This document shows positions 29,031 to 37,436 of a stretch of DNA of 64,000 bases, piece by piece (positions within the stretch are counted from its first letter, which is position 1; every line of letters starts with the position of its first letter). The notes under the pieces are model-generated. The model had not been told where the DNA came from, ran no database searches, and was given only the letters and a program-made list of their open reading frames with translations. The DNA is from Massilia sp. PDC64. Its GTDB lineage: Bacteria; Pseudomonadota; Gammaproteobacteria; Burkholderiales; Burkholderiaceae_D. The stretch is from positions 372,001 through 436,000 of the forward strand of contig NZ_FMZS01000001.1 of the NCBI RefSeq assembly GCF_900101265.1. The letters run 5' to 3'. Both the position numbers and the translations under genes were made by a program.

Positions 29031-29080
29031 GGGACCTCGCCACCAGCGTGGCTCCACCATGGCGGGCTCCACGAGGTCCC
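29031..29080 (+). repeat. Inverted repeat in the prkA leader
   Basis: GGGACCTCG (29031-29039) pairs perfectly with CGAGGTCCC (29072-29080). The 32 bases between include a CCACCAGCGTGG-type internal stem, so the RNA can fold into a branched structure. No T-run follows, so it is not a plain terminator. It may stabilise the transcript or act as a protein- or RNA-binding site. Confidence 0.55.
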
Positions 29081-29251
29081 GGATAAAACCGGATGAGAAC
29101 AAGAACATCGCCCTTCGTTTTGTGTCAGATCTTCTGACCTCCAAATCCAGACGGCGACCCCAACAAGAACACCTGCCAAGGCCGGGGCTTGGGCGGCAAT
29201 CTCATTCAGCCGCCAGACGTGATCAGTGTTAGCACATTAGAGGACATTCAC

Positions 29252-31174
29252 ATGACCATTTTTGATAACTACGCAGCCCGCTATGAGCGTACCCGGGAAG
29301 AGGAATACTCCCTGTCTGAGTACCTTCAGCTTTGCAAAAAAGATCCCCTGACTTACGCCAGCGCTCCCGAGCGCATGCTGGCCGCAATCGGCGAACCCAC
29401 CCTGGTCGACACCCGCCTCGATCCGCGCCTGTCGCGCATCTTCGCCAACAAGGTCATCAAGATTTATCCCGCATTCCGCGAGTTCTACGGCATGGAGGAA
29501 GTGATCGAACAGGTCGTTTCCTATTTCCGCCACGCGGCGCAGGGCCTGGAAGAGCGCAAGCAGATTCTTTATCTGCTGGGACCGGTCGGTGGCGGCAAAT
29601 CGTCGATCGCGGAAAAACTCAAACACCTGATGGAACAGGTGCCGTTCTACGCGCTGAAAGGCTCGCCGGTGAACGAATCGCCGCTCGGCCTGTTCAACGA
29701 GGAAGAGGACGGCGCCATCCTGGAAGAGGACTACGGCATTCCGCGCCGCTACCTGCGCACGATTCCGAGCCCGTGGGCCGTCAAGCGGCTGCACGAATTC
29801 GGCGGCGACATCAACAAGTTCCGCGTCGTGAAGCGCTATCCGTCGATCCTGAAACAGATCGCGATCGCGAAGACGGAACCGGGTGACGAAAACAACCAGG
29901 ACATTTCCTCGCTGGTCGGCAAGGTCGACATCCGCAAGCTGGAAGACTATGCCCAGGACGATCCGGACGCCTACAGCTATTCCGGCGGCCTGTGCCTGGC
30001 GAACCAGGGCCTGATGGAATTCGTCGAGATGTTCAAGGCGCCCATCAAGGTGCTGCACCCGCTGCTGACGGCCACGCAGGAAGGCAACTACAAGGGCACC
30101 GAGGGCTTCGGCGCGATCCCGTTCGAAGGCATCGTGCTGGCGCACTCGAACGAATCCGAGTGGAAAACCTTCCGCAACAACCGCAACAACGAGGCATTCC
30201 TCGACCGTATCTACATCGTCAAGGTGCCGTACTGCCTGCGCGTGTCGGATGAGGTCAAGATCTACGACAAGCTGCTGCGCAATTCCTCGCTCGACAAGGC
30301 GCCCTGCGCCCCGGGCACCTTGCGCATGATGGCCCAGTTCGCGATCCTGTCGCGCCTGAAGGACCCGGAAAACTCGAGCATCTATTCGAAGATGCTGGTG
30401 TACGACGGCGAGAACCTGAAGGACACAGATCCGAAGGCCAAGTCGCTGCATGAATACGTGGACTACGCCGGCGTGGACGAAGGCATGAACGGCCTGTCGA
30501 CCCGCTTCGCGTTCAAGATCCTGTCCAAGGTCTTCAACTTCGACAACACCGAAGTGGCGGCGAACCCCGTGCACCTGCTGTACGTGCTCGAACAGCAGAT
30601 CGAGCGCGAGCAGTTCCCGGGCGAGACCGAGCAGCGCTATATGTCCTACATCAAGGAACACCTGGCCAACCGCTACGTCGACTTCATCGGCAAGGAGATC
30701 CAGACGGCCTACCTGGAAAGCTATTCCGAGTATGGCCAGAACATCTTCGACCGCTACGTCACGTTTGCCGACTTCTGGATCCAGGACCAGGAATTCCGCG
30801 ATCCGGACACGGGCGAAAGCTTCGACCGCGAAACGCTGAACGCCGAGCTCGAGAAGATCGAGAAACCGGCCGGCATTTCGAACCCGAAGGATTTCCGCAA
30901 CGAGATCGTCAACTTCGCACTCCGTGCGCGGGCGACGAACGGCGGCAAGAATCCTGCGTGGACCAGCTATGAGAAGTTCCGTACGGTAATCGAGAAGAAA
31001 ATGTTCTCGAATACGGAGGAACTGCTCCCGGTGATTTCGTTCAACGCGAAAGCCAGCGCGGAAGATGCGACCAAGCATGCCGACTTCGTGGCCCGTATGG
31101 TCGAAAAAGGCTATACGCCCAAGCAGGTCCGCCTGCTGTGCGAGTGGTACTTGCGCGTAAGGAAGTCCTCGTAA
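29252..31174 (+). CDS. prkA: PrkA-family serine protein kinase (YeaG)
   Basis: The 640-residue protein starts at ATG 29252 with GAGGA (29240-29244) in front. A AAA+ ATPase core has Walker A GPVGGGKSS (110-118) and an IPFEGIVLAHSNESEW segment. The C-terminal PrkA domain includes RIYIVKVPYCLRVSDEVKIY and the kinase-like tail. E. coli YeaG is involved in adaptation to nitrogen starvation and stationary phase. It is the first gene of a three-gene operon with DUF444 and SpoVR proteins, a partnership conserved across proteobacteria. The phosphorylation target is unknown. Confidence 0.95.
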   Translation: MTIFDNYAARYERTREEEYSLSEYLQLCKKDPLTYASAPERMLAAIGEPTLVDTRLDPRLSRIFANKVIKIYPAFREFYGMEEVIEQVVSYFRHAAQGLEERKQILYLLGPVGGGKSSIAEKLKHLMEQVPFYALKGSPVNESPLGLFNEEEDGAILEEDYGIPRRYLRTIPSPWAVKRLHEFGGDINKFRVVKRYPSILKQIAIAKTEPGDENNQDISSLVGKVDIRKLEDYAQDDPDAYSYSGGLCLANQGLMEFVEMFKAPIKVLHPLLTATQEGNYKGTEGFGAIPFEGIVLAHSNESEWKTFRNNRNNEAFLDRIYIVKVPYCLRVSDEVKIYDKLLRNSSLDKAPCAPGTLRMMAQFAILSRLKDPENSSIYSKMLVYDGENLKDTDPKAKSLHEYVDYAGVDEGMNGLSTRFAFKILSKVFNFDNTEVAANPVHLLYVLEQQIEREQFPGETEQRYMSYIKEHLANRYVDFIGKEIQTAYLESYSEYGQNIFDRYVTFADFWIQDQEFRDPDTGESFDRETLNAELEKIEKPAGISNPKDFRNEIVNFALRARATNGGKNPAWTSYEKFRTVIEKKMFSNTEELLPVISFNAKASAEDATKHADFVARMVEKGYTPKQVRLLCEWYLRVRKSS

Positions 31175-31200
31175 AGGCCATCGCAAAACCAGGAGCGTGG

Positions 31201-31222
31201 GGCGGGCGGTGGAGCGCCCGCC
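31201..31222 (+). repeat. Intercistronic hairpin between prkA and yeaH
   Basis: GGCGGGCG and CGCCCGCC pair perfectly with a 6-base loop, followed by a 12-base palindrome CCGGTCGACCGG at 31231-31242. The 183-base gap has no T-run, so it probably acts in mRNA processing or stability between the two genes rather than as a terminator. Confidence 0.5.
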
Positions 31223-31357
31223 GGGCAGGACCGGTCGACCGGCACGAAGCCGGTCACCGGAATCCGCGACGCCAACCACGTGACGACGCGGCGCGTTATA
31301 TTATGTAAGGACCGGGAAGGAATCCGGCCCGCCGCGACTTTCAGCAGGAGGCCTGTT

Positions 31358-32629
31358 TTGACTTACCTCATCGACCGACGCTTGCAGGGCAAGAACAAGT
31401 CTGCGGTCAACCGCGAACGCTTCTTGCGCCGCTATAAGGCGCAAATCAAGGATGCGGTGGGCCGGGCGATCAAGGGTCGCTCGATCACCGACGTAGAGAA
31501 TGGCGAGAAGGTCTCGATTCCCGTCAAGGACGTGAGCGAGCCGCATTTCGGGCACGCCCATGGCGGCGTGTGGGAGACCGTCAACCCCGGCAACACGGAA
31601 TACCAGAAAGGCGACACGATCAACCGTCCCCGCGGCGGTGGCGGCGGCGCCGGACGGGGCCGAGCGGGCAACAGCGAGCAGACGACCGAAGACGATTTCA
31701 TCTTCGAGCTGTCCCGCGAAGAATTCATGAATTATTTCTTCGAAGACCTCGAGCTGCCGAACATGGTCAAGACGCAGCTGACCCAGGTCGTCGAATACAA
31801 GAACCAGCGCGCCGGCTACAACATCTCCGGCACACCGTCGAACATCCACGTGCTGCGCTCCCTGCGCGGCGCGCTCGGCCGGCGCATCGCGGTGGGCGGT
31901 CCCTCCCGCAAGCAGCTGACGGCGCTCGAGCACCAGTTGCGCGACCTGCGCGAACAGGGTGCGGAGGACGACGACCCGCAGGTGATCGAACTGAAGCACA
32001 AGATCCACCACCTGCACACGCGCCTGCTGGCGATCCCGTTCATCGACCCGATCGACCTGCGCTACAGCAATCGCATCAAGATCCCGAAACCGTCCACGGC
32101 AGCCGTCATGTTCTGCATCATGGACGTGTCCGGATCGATGGATGAAAGCCGCAAGGACACCGCCAAGCGCTTCTTCATCCTGCTGTACCTGTTCCTCAAG
32201 CGGGTGTACGAACGGATCGACGTCGTCTTCATCCGCCACCACACGGCGGCGGCCGAAGTCGACGAAAACGAGTTCTTCCACTCGCGCGAATCGGGCGGCA
32301 CGGTCGTGTCGTCGGCGCTGCACCTGCTGAACAAGGTCATTACCGAACGCTACAGCAACGGCGACTGGAACAGCTACGTGGCCCAGGCGTCGGACGGCGA
32401 CAACTGGGACAACGACTCGGTACTGTGCAAGCAGATCCTGACCAATGCGATCATGCCCAGGGTCCAGTACTACACCTATGTCGAGATCACCGACGGTCCG
32501 CCCCAGAACCTGTGGGAGCAGTACGCCGAGGTGGCGGCCACGCACCAGAATTTCGCCATGCAGAAGATCGTGACGCCGGCGGACATCTATCCGGTGTTCC
32601 GCGAATTGTTCAAGAAGCAGCCCAAGTAG
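31358..32629 (+). CDS. yeaH: YeaH/YhbH-family protein (DUF444, von Willebrand A-like), TTG start
   Basis: The start chosen is TTG at 31358, because a strong AGGAGG ribosome site (31346-31351) lies six bases before it and the product then begins MTYLIDRRLQGKNKSAVNRE, the family N-terminus. This gives 423 residues. A Gly-rich, disordered segment (PRGGGGGAGRGRAG) lies near residue 95. A MIDAS-like motif DVSGSMDESRKD starts at Asp256 in a vWA-type fold. In E. coli yeaH is co-transcribed with yeaG. Function is undefined; it probably works with PrkA and SpoVR. Confidence 0.93.
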   Translation: MTYLIDRRLQGKNKSAVNRERFLRRYKAQIKDAVGRAIKGRSITDVENGEKVSIPVKDVSEPHFGHAHGGVWETVNPGNTEYQKGDTINRPRGGGGGAGRGRAGNSEQTTEDDFIFELSREEFMNYFFEDLELPNMVKTQLTQVVEYKNQRAGYNISGTPSNIHVLRSLRGALGRRIAVGGPSRKQLTALEHQLRDLREQGAEDDDPQVIELKHKIHHLHTRLLAIPFIDPIDLRYSNRIKIPKPSTAAVMFCIMDVSGSMDESRKDTAKRFFILLYLFLKRVYERIDVVFIRHHTAAAEVDENEFFHSRESGGTVVSSALHLLNKVITERYSNGDWNSYVAQASDGDNWDNDSVLCKQILTNAIMPRVQYYTYVEITDGPPQNLWEQYAEVAATHQNFAMQKIVTPADIYPVFRELFKKQPK

Positions 32630-32640
32630 CGAGGCCCGCT

Positions 32641-34167
32641 ATGCCAAGAGATCCCAACAACCCGCGCGCCCTGCCCGAGCAGTCGGAATGGACGTTCGAC
32701 CTGATCGAACAGGCGCACGAGGAAATCCGCCGGGTGGCCAGGAAGTTCGGCCTGGACACCTACCCCAACCAGCTCGAGATCATCACGGCCGAGCAGATGA
32801 TGGACGCGTACACGTCCGTCGGCATGCCCGTCTCGTACAACCACTGGTCGTTCGGCAAGCATTTCCTGACGACGGAAAAGAGTTATAAACGGGGCCAGAT
32901 GGGCCTCGCGTACGAAATCGTCATCAATTCGAATCCCTGCATCGCCTATCTGATGGAGGAAAACAGCCTGACGATGCAGGCACTCGTGATCGCGCACGCG
33001 GCCTACGGCCACAATTCTTTCTTCAAAGGCAATTACCTGTTCCGGACCTGGACCGATGCCGACGCCATCGTCGACTACATGGTCTTTGCCAAGAACTATA
33101 TTGCCGAGTGCGAACAGCGGCATGGCATCGACGCCGTCGAGGAATTGCTCGATTCGTGCCACGCGATCCAGAACTATGGCGTGGACCGGTATAAACGGCC
33201 GGCCAAGCTGTCGGTCGCGCAGGAAGCGGCGCGCCAGAAGGAGCGCGAGGAATACATGCAGTCGCAGGTCAACGAACTGTGGCGCACCTTGCCGCGGCGC
33301 GAGGAACAGGTGAAGGACCAGCCGCCGCCCCGCTTCCCGCCCGAGCCCGAAGAGAACCTGCTCTACTTCATCGAGAAGTATGCGCCGCTGCTCGAACCCT
33401 GGCAGCGCGAACTCGTCCGGATCACGCGCAAGATCTCGCAGTATTTCTACCCGCAGCGCCAGACCCAGGTCATGAACGAAGGCTGGGCGACCTTCTGGCA
33501 CTACACGATCCTGCAGGAACTCTATAAGGAAGGCATCGTCGGCGACGGCTTCATGCTGGAATTCCTGCAGAGCCATACGAACGTCGTCTACCAGCCGCCG
33601 GCCACCAGCCCCTATTACAACGGCATCAATCCGTATGCCCTCGGGTTCGCGATGATGACGGACATCAAGCGCATCTGCGAGGATCCGACGGACGAGGACA
33701 AGGCCTGGTTCCCGGACATCGCGGGCAGCGACTGGCTCAAGACGCTCGACTTTGCGATGCGCAATTTCAAGGACGAGAGCTTCATCGCCCAGTACCTGTC
33801 GCCCAAGCTGATCCGCGACTTCCACTTTTTCGCCGTGCTGGACGACGACCGCAGCGACAAGCTGACGATTTCAGCCATCCACGACGAAGCCGGGTACCGC
33901 TATGTCCGCCAGCAACTGGCCGACCAGTACAATCTGGGCAACCGCGAGCCGAACATCCAGGTCTGGCAAGTCAACACCCGAGACGACCGCGCGCTGACCT
34001 TGCGTCACACCCAGTTCCAGCGCCGCCCCCTGAACCAGCAGGCGCACGAGGTCCTGAAGCACGTCGCACGGCTGTGGGGCTTCGATGTACGCCTCGAGAC
34101 CGTTGACCCATCCGGGCGTGTCGTGAGCAGCCTGGAGTGCCGTCGCGAGAAGCGCGCACGTTACTGA
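32641..34167 (+). CDS. SpoVR-family protein (YcgB)
   Basis: The 508-residue protein starts at ATG 32641, eleven bases after yeaH. Family blocks include LEIITAEQMMDAYTSVGMPV, YNHWSFGKHFLTTEKSYKRG, VIAHAAYGHNSFFKGN and MNEGWATFWHYTI. The conserved His and Glu residues of these blocks suggest a metal site, but no enzyme activity is established. B. subtilis SpoVR affects spore cortex formation. In non-sporulating proteobacteria it travels with prkA and yeaH, as here. A terminator follows. Confidence 0.94.
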   Translation: MPRDPNNPRALPEQSEWTFDLIEQAHEEIRRVARKFGLDTYPNQLEIITAEQMMDAYTSVGMPVSYNHWSFGKHFLTTEKSYKRGQMGLAYEIVINSNPCIAYLMEENSLTMQALVIAHAAYGHNSFFKGNYLFRTWTDADAIVDYMVFAKNYIAECEQRHGIDAVEELLDSCHAIQNYGVDRYKRPAKLSVAQEAARQKEREEYMQSQVNELWRTLPRREEQVKDQPPPRFPPEPEENLLYFIEKYAPLLEPWQRELVRITRKISQYFYPQRQTQVMNEGWATFWHYTILQELYKEGIVGDGFMLEFLQSHTNVVYQPPATSPYYNGINPYALGFAMMTDIKRICEDPTDEDKAWFPDIAGSDWLKTLDFAMRNFKDESFIAQYLSPKLIRDFHFFAVLDDDRSDKLTISAIHDEAGYRYVRQQLADQYNLGNREPNIQVWQVNTRDDRALTLRHTQFQRRPLNQQAHEVLKHVARLWGFDVRLETVDPSGRVVSSLECRREKRARY

Positions 34168-34174
34168 CCTTCCT

Positions 34175-34204
34175 GCCCGCGCTACTCGGCGCGGGCATTT
34201 TTTT
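34175..34204 (+). terminator. Intrinsic terminator of the prkA operon
   Basis: GCCCGCGC (34175-34182) pairs with GCGCGGGC (34189-34196), loop TACTCG, followed by A and seven T. Confidence 0.92.
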
Positions 34205-34215
34205 CTTCCATCCTG

Positions 34216-34244
34216 TTGACACCATCTTCCCCTTGTGATGTAGT
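34216..34244 (+). promoter_or_regulatory. Candidate sigma-70 promoter downstream of spoVR
   Basis: Consensus -35 TTGACA (34216-34221), a 17-base spacer and -10 TGTAGT (34239-34244, four of six consensus bases). It would drive either a small RNA or small protein at 34250-34400, or a long tonB leader. Confidence 0.45.
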
Positions 34245-34308
34245 TCAACTAACATCTGACGTGGCGAGTGAGCCATATCAAGGCCCTGTATCGACATAAG
34301 GACTTGTT

Positions 34309-34380
34309 ATGGCCAACCCCTCTTATCCGGGGTCAAAACCGCTTCAACAGTACGCCCTCCCAGTTGGAACTTCGATATAG
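34309..34380 (+). CDS. Possible very small protein (23 residues)
   Basis: An ATG at 34309 follows AAGGA at spacing of about six bases and opens a frame ending in TAG at 34378-34380. The predicted peptide is MANPSYPGSKPLQQYALPVG plus TSI: polar, no membrane segment, no family recognised. It lies 65 bases after a promoter-like TTGACA. Support is limited to these signals. Confidence 0.25.
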   Translation: MANPSYPGSKPLQQYALPVGTSI

Positions 34381-34641
34381 TTGGCAGAAACGCCATGAAC
34401 CTTTCTTATGATATTTGCTGAGCTGCAAAATAGGCATGGAAAATTCGGCATTTCGAGGGCGATTGGCTTATCTTCCACACATTATGAAAGGGGTCCCTAC
34501 AACATTGCAAAACAACTAACTTCCACCTCCATCGGCCTACCTGCGCCCCTTCTTTCTTGATCACTTTCTTTGCCTGTTTTTACAGACAAATAGGCTCTCT
34601 TTGAGGGTGTAAAAATGTATGTGCAAAAAAGAATTCGTAGG

Positions 34642-34647
34642 TATAAT
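34642..34647 (+). promoter_or_regulatory. Probable -10 element of the tonB promoter
   Basis: TATAAT, a perfect -10 hexamer, about 90 bases upstream of the tonB ATG. Sequence at the -35 position (TGTGCA region) is a poor match, so an activator may be needed. Confidence 0.4.
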
Positions 34648-34737
34648 TCGCCGATGTCCCGGATGCGGCTCTTAGCTTTTTGTCGTGTTTTGTGGGTTTA
34701 GTAGCAACAAAAAAAGGTTGGTATTGGAGAAAGCAGG

Positions 34738-35403
34738 ATGAATTTTTCGCATGAGAAGAACCCCGGGAAGAATTTGACTGGTATCGCCATTGTCATCGTC
34801 TTGCACCTGATCGTTGCTTACGGGATCGTGACTGGTCTCGGCAAAAAGATGATCAGCAAGGTGACCGAGGCAGTGGAGACCAAGATCATTGAAGACGTAA
34901 AACCGCCGCCACCTCCGGAGACGCCGCCCCCGCCGCCGCCGCCGGAAATGAAGGCGCCGCCTCCGCCGTTCATCCCGCCGGTGGAAGTGCAAGTGCAAAC
35001 CCCGCCGCCGCAGCAAAATGTGATCGCTAACACGACGCAGGCCAAGCCGCAGACGACGGAACTCCAGAAGGCATTGCCGCAACCGTCGGCCCCGCCCGCT
35101 CCGGCAGCCAAGCCGGCAGGCCCGGCCCGGACCCCGGCAGTCGCGGACTTCAATACGTGCTCGAAGCCGGAATATCCGAAATCGTCGCTGCGTAACGAAG
35201 AAACGGGTGTGTCGACCATCTCCTTCCTGATTGGTGCGGACGGTGGCGTGAAGGATTCCAAGGTCACGAAGTCCAGCGGCTTCCGCGACCTGGATAAGGC
35301 TGCTCAGGTGGCACTGGGCAAGTGCCGGTTCAAACCGGCAACTGAGAACGGCCAGGCCATCGAGTCCTGGCAGCCGGTACAGTACGTCTGGACGCTGGAA
35401 TAA
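34738..35403 (+). CDS. tonB: TonB energy-transducer protein
   Basis: The 221-residue protein has a single N-terminal membrane helix (about 14-33) with a conserved His (LHLIVAYGI). A Pro-rich periplasmic spacer follows (PPPPPETPPPPPPPE, about 55-110), then a globular C-terminal domain (about 140-221) with PEYPKSSLRNEETGVSTISF, GFRDLDKAAQVALGKCRFKP and a final YVWTLE. It transmits proton-motive force from ExbB-ExbD to outer-membrane receptors. It heads a cluster with exbB, two exbD genes and a TPR protein. Confidence 0.93.
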   Translation: MNFSHEKNPGKNLTGIAIVIVLHLIVAYGIVTGLGKKMISKVTEAVETKIIEDVKPPPPPETPPPPPPPEMKAPPPPFIPPVEVQVQTPPPQQNVIANTTQAKPQTTELQKALPQPSAPPAPAAKPAGPARTPAVADFNTCSKPEYPKSSLRNEETGVSTISFLIGADGGVKDSKVTKSSGFRDLDKAAQVALGKCRFKPATENGQAIESWQPVQYVWTLE

Positions 35404-35487
35404 CCAGAGACAGCGTATCGTCTCAAAAGCATGATTTTCGTTGTTATTAGTTCAGCGAACTGTTCATTTTAAATTTTTGGAGGAAGC

Positions 35488-36423
35488 ATGTTTAAGAATA
35501 CCCGTTTGTCCGCTACCGTAGCGGCTCTCCTGTTCTCGGTCACTGCGGCATCGGCACTGGTGTCCGCTCCGGCCTTCGCCGACGCTCCGGCCTCGGCAGC
35601 AGCGAGCGCACCGGCAGCGGCACCGGCGGCTGACGCAGCAGCACCGGCAGCCGACGCTGCCGCTTCGGCACCGGCAGCGGCCCCGGCAGCTGGCGGCGAA
35701 GCCAAGAAAGAAGAAGTCGAGAACCCGTTCGGCCCGATGGCAGTGTGGAACGGCGGCGTCGTGTCGCGCGGCACGCTGATCATCCTGGCGATCATGTCGA
35801 TGGGTTCCTGGTACATCATCATCACCAAGCTGCTGGACCAGATGAAGATCTTCAAGCAGTCGAAGGAAACCAACCAGAAATTCTGGAAAGCACCGTCGAT
35901 CGCCGCTGGCTCGGCTCAACTGAGCGAAGGCTCGCCGTTCCGCTTCATCGCTGAAACCGGCACCAAGGCAACCCAGCACCACGACGGCGCCCTGCTCGAG
36001 CAGATCGACCTGTCGACCTGGGTGACCATGCAGATCCAGCGCGCCGTGGACAAAGTCCAGTCGCGTCTGCAGGATGGCCTGTCGTTCCTGGCAACCGTCG
36101 GCTCGACCTCGCCGTTCATCGGTCTGTTCGGTACCGTCTGGGGTATCTACAACGCACTGACCAACATCGGTATGACCGGTAACGCATCGATCGACAAGGT
36201 CGCAGGTCCGGTGGGTGAAGCACTGATCATGACCGCATTCGGTCTGTTCGTTGCAGTTCCGGCCGTTCTGGGCTACAACTGGCTGGTCCGCCGCAACAAG
36301 TCGGCAATGGAAGACGTCCGTTCGTTCAGCGCAGACGTGCACTCGGTCCTGATCTCGGGCGCAATGCACACCTCGGAAGCTGCACGTGCACAAGGCGCCA
36401 GCACCGCTAAAAAGGTTGGCTAA
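35488..36423 (+). CDS. exbB: ExbB/TolQ-type proton-channel protein with Ala-rich periplasmic N-terminus
   Basis: The 311-residue protein starts after a strong GGAGGAAGC ribosome site. Residues 1-31 look like a signal peptide or first helix (ends SAPAFADAP), followed by about 40 residues of Ala/Pro repeats (ASAAASAPAAAPAADAAAPA). The MotA/TolQ/ExbB core has three membrane segments: RGTLIILAIMSMGSWYII, GSTSPFIGLFGTVWGIYNAL and VGEALIMTAFGLFVAVPAVL. It forms the pentameric proton channel with ExbD. The long N-terminal extension is absent from E. coli ExbB but is common in larger ExbB forms. Confidence 0.94.
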   Translation: MFKNTRLSATVAALLFSVTAASALVSAPAFADAPASAAASAPAAAPAADAAAPAADAAASAPAAAPAAGGEAKKEEVENPFGPMAVWNGGVVSRGTLIILAIMSMGSWYIIITKLLDQMKIFKQSKETNQKFWKAPSIAAGSAQLSEGSPFRFIAETGTKATQHHDGALLEQIDLSTWVTMQIQRAVDKVQSRLQDGLSFLATVGSTSPFIGLFGTVWGIYNALTNIGMTGNASIDKVAGPVGEALIMTAFGLFVAVPAVLGYNWLVRRNKSAMEDVRSFSADVHSVLISGAMHTSEAARAQGASTAKKVG

Positions 36424-36426
36424 ACC

Positions 36427-36855
36427 ATGGGTATGAGTGTTGGCTCCGATAGCGGAGATGAAGATGCAGTGATGTCAGAGATCAACACCACGCCCCTCGT
36501 GGACGTGATGCTGGTTCTCCTGATCATCTTCCTGATCACCAGCCCGGTTGTCCTCCACCTGCAGAAGATTAACCTGCCGATCGAGACCAACCAGGTCGTG
36601 AAAACCACGCCGGAAGACGTGAACATCGTCGTCAACAAAGATGGCGAGATGTACTGGAACCAGAAGCACCTGAACAACACCGACGAGCTGTTCGATTTCC
36701 TGGCTAAGGAATCGGTGAAAGTGCCTCAGCCGGAAGTGAAGATTCGTGGCGACCAGCAAACCCGCTACGAAGCCATCGGTCGAGTGCTCTACACGGCCCA
36801 GCGTGCCGGGATTCAGAAGGTCGGCTTCATCACCGAACCACCTGATAAGGGCTGA
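36427..36855 (+). CDS. exbD: ExbD/TolR-type protein, first copy
   Basis: The 142-residue protein begins MGMSVGSDSGDEDAVMSEIN four bases after exbB. One membrane helix (about 24-42) contains the proton-carrying Asp in TPLVDVMLVLLIIFLI. The periplasmic domain ends QKVGFITEPPDKG. It partners ExbB in energising TonB. A second, different exbD gene follows, so the channel may be hetero-dimeric in ExbD or the two copies may serve different conditions. Confidence 0.93.
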   Translation: MGMSVGSDSGDEDAVMSEINTTPLVDVMLVLLIIFLITSPVVLHLQKINLPIETNQVVKTTPEDVNIVVNKDGEMYWNQKHLNNTDELFDFLAKESVKVPQPEVKIRGDQQTRYEAIGRVLYTAQRAGIQKVGFITEPPDKG

Positions 36856-36874
36856 TCCACCAGGATACAACCCG

Positions 36875-36909
36875 CCAGCGTGACAGTGGCCCCGCCGCTG
36901 TCACGCTGG
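36875..36909 (+). repeat. Intercistronic 12-bp hairpin between the two exbD genes
   Basis: CCAGCGTGACAG and CTGTCACGCTGG pair perfectly around an 11-base loop, followed by TTTCCC. It fills most of the 80-base gap and could partially terminate or process the transcript, setting different levels of the two ExbD proteins. Confidence 0.65.
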
Positions 36910-36935
36910 TTTCCCAAGATTTGAAAGGAAACACC

Positions 36936-37367
36936 ATGGGTATGAACGTTGGTTCGTCCGGTGCTAAATCAGCAGATCCGGAACCGATGATGGAAATGAA
37001 CATGACGCCGCTGATCGACGTCATGCTGGTGCTGATCATCATGATGATCATCACCATTCCGAAGCAAAACCATTCGGTTAACTTGAATATGCCGGTTGGC
37101 AATCCGCCGCCGCCGACCAAGGAACCGGTAGTGATCACGATCGACGTGGACTTCGACGGTACTATCCTCTGGGATAACCAGCCGATCCCGGATCGTGCCA
37201 CCCTCGAAGCGAAGCTGGCGAACGTGGCAGCCCAAGCTGATCAGCCGGAAGTGCACCTGCGTCCGAACAAGCTGGTCGAGTACAAGGTTGTCGCTGGTGT
37301 GATGGCATCGGCCCAGCGTCTTGGTGTCACCAAGATCGGTATGGTCGGTAACGAACAGTTCCAGTAA
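36936..37367 (+). CDS. exbD: ExbD/TolR-type protein, second copy
   Basis: The start is ATG 36936 after AAGGAAA; a TTG five codons earlier is less likely because the first copy begins the same way (MGMNVGSSG versus MGMSVGSDSG). The 143-residue product has one membrane helix with Asp in TPLIDVMLVLIIMMIITI and a periplasmic domain ending RLGVTKIGMVGNEQFQ. It is clearly diverged from the first ExbD, notably in the periplasmic half (NMPVGNPPPPTKEPVVITI). Paired exbD genes occur in other TonB clusters. Confidence 0.93.
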   Translation: MGMNVGSSGAKSADPEPMMEMNMTPLIDVMLVLIIMMIITIPKQNHSVNLNMPVGNPPPPTKEPVVITIDVDFDGTILWDNQPIPDRATLEAKLANVAAQADQPEVHLRPNKLVEYKVVAGVMASAQRLGVTKIGMVGNEQFQ

Positions 37368-37386
37368 TCGCTTTGGCTATAATGAA

Positions 37387-37415
37387 CACGGCAGGGTTTC
37401 CCTGCCGTGTCTATT
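37387..37415 (+). terminator. Hairpin after the second exbD (possible partial terminator)
   Basis: CACGGCAGGG and CCCTGCCGTG form a 10-bp stem with a TTT loop, followed by TCTATTTTG. The T-rich tail is weak, so read-through into the TPR gene is likely. Confidence 0.6.
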
Positions 37416-37436
37416 TTGAATGAGAGAATTTCGATA

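Larger units (their letters stand above)
34205..34737. other. A/T-rich intergenic region before tonB
   Basis: About 530 bases with no large gene. It holds a plausible promoter at 34216-34244, a possible 23-codon frame at 34309-34380, and a perfect TATAAT at 34642-34647 that probably serves tonB (start near 34655, leader about 80 nt; the -35 is poor). The tonB ribosome site is GGAG at about 34725. No Fur-box palindrome is evident to me. Confidence 0.55.

Noticed and set aside
29237..31279. Minus-strand open frame of 680 codons opposite prkA
   Set aside because: It mirrors a well-conserved gene and has no recognisable domain.
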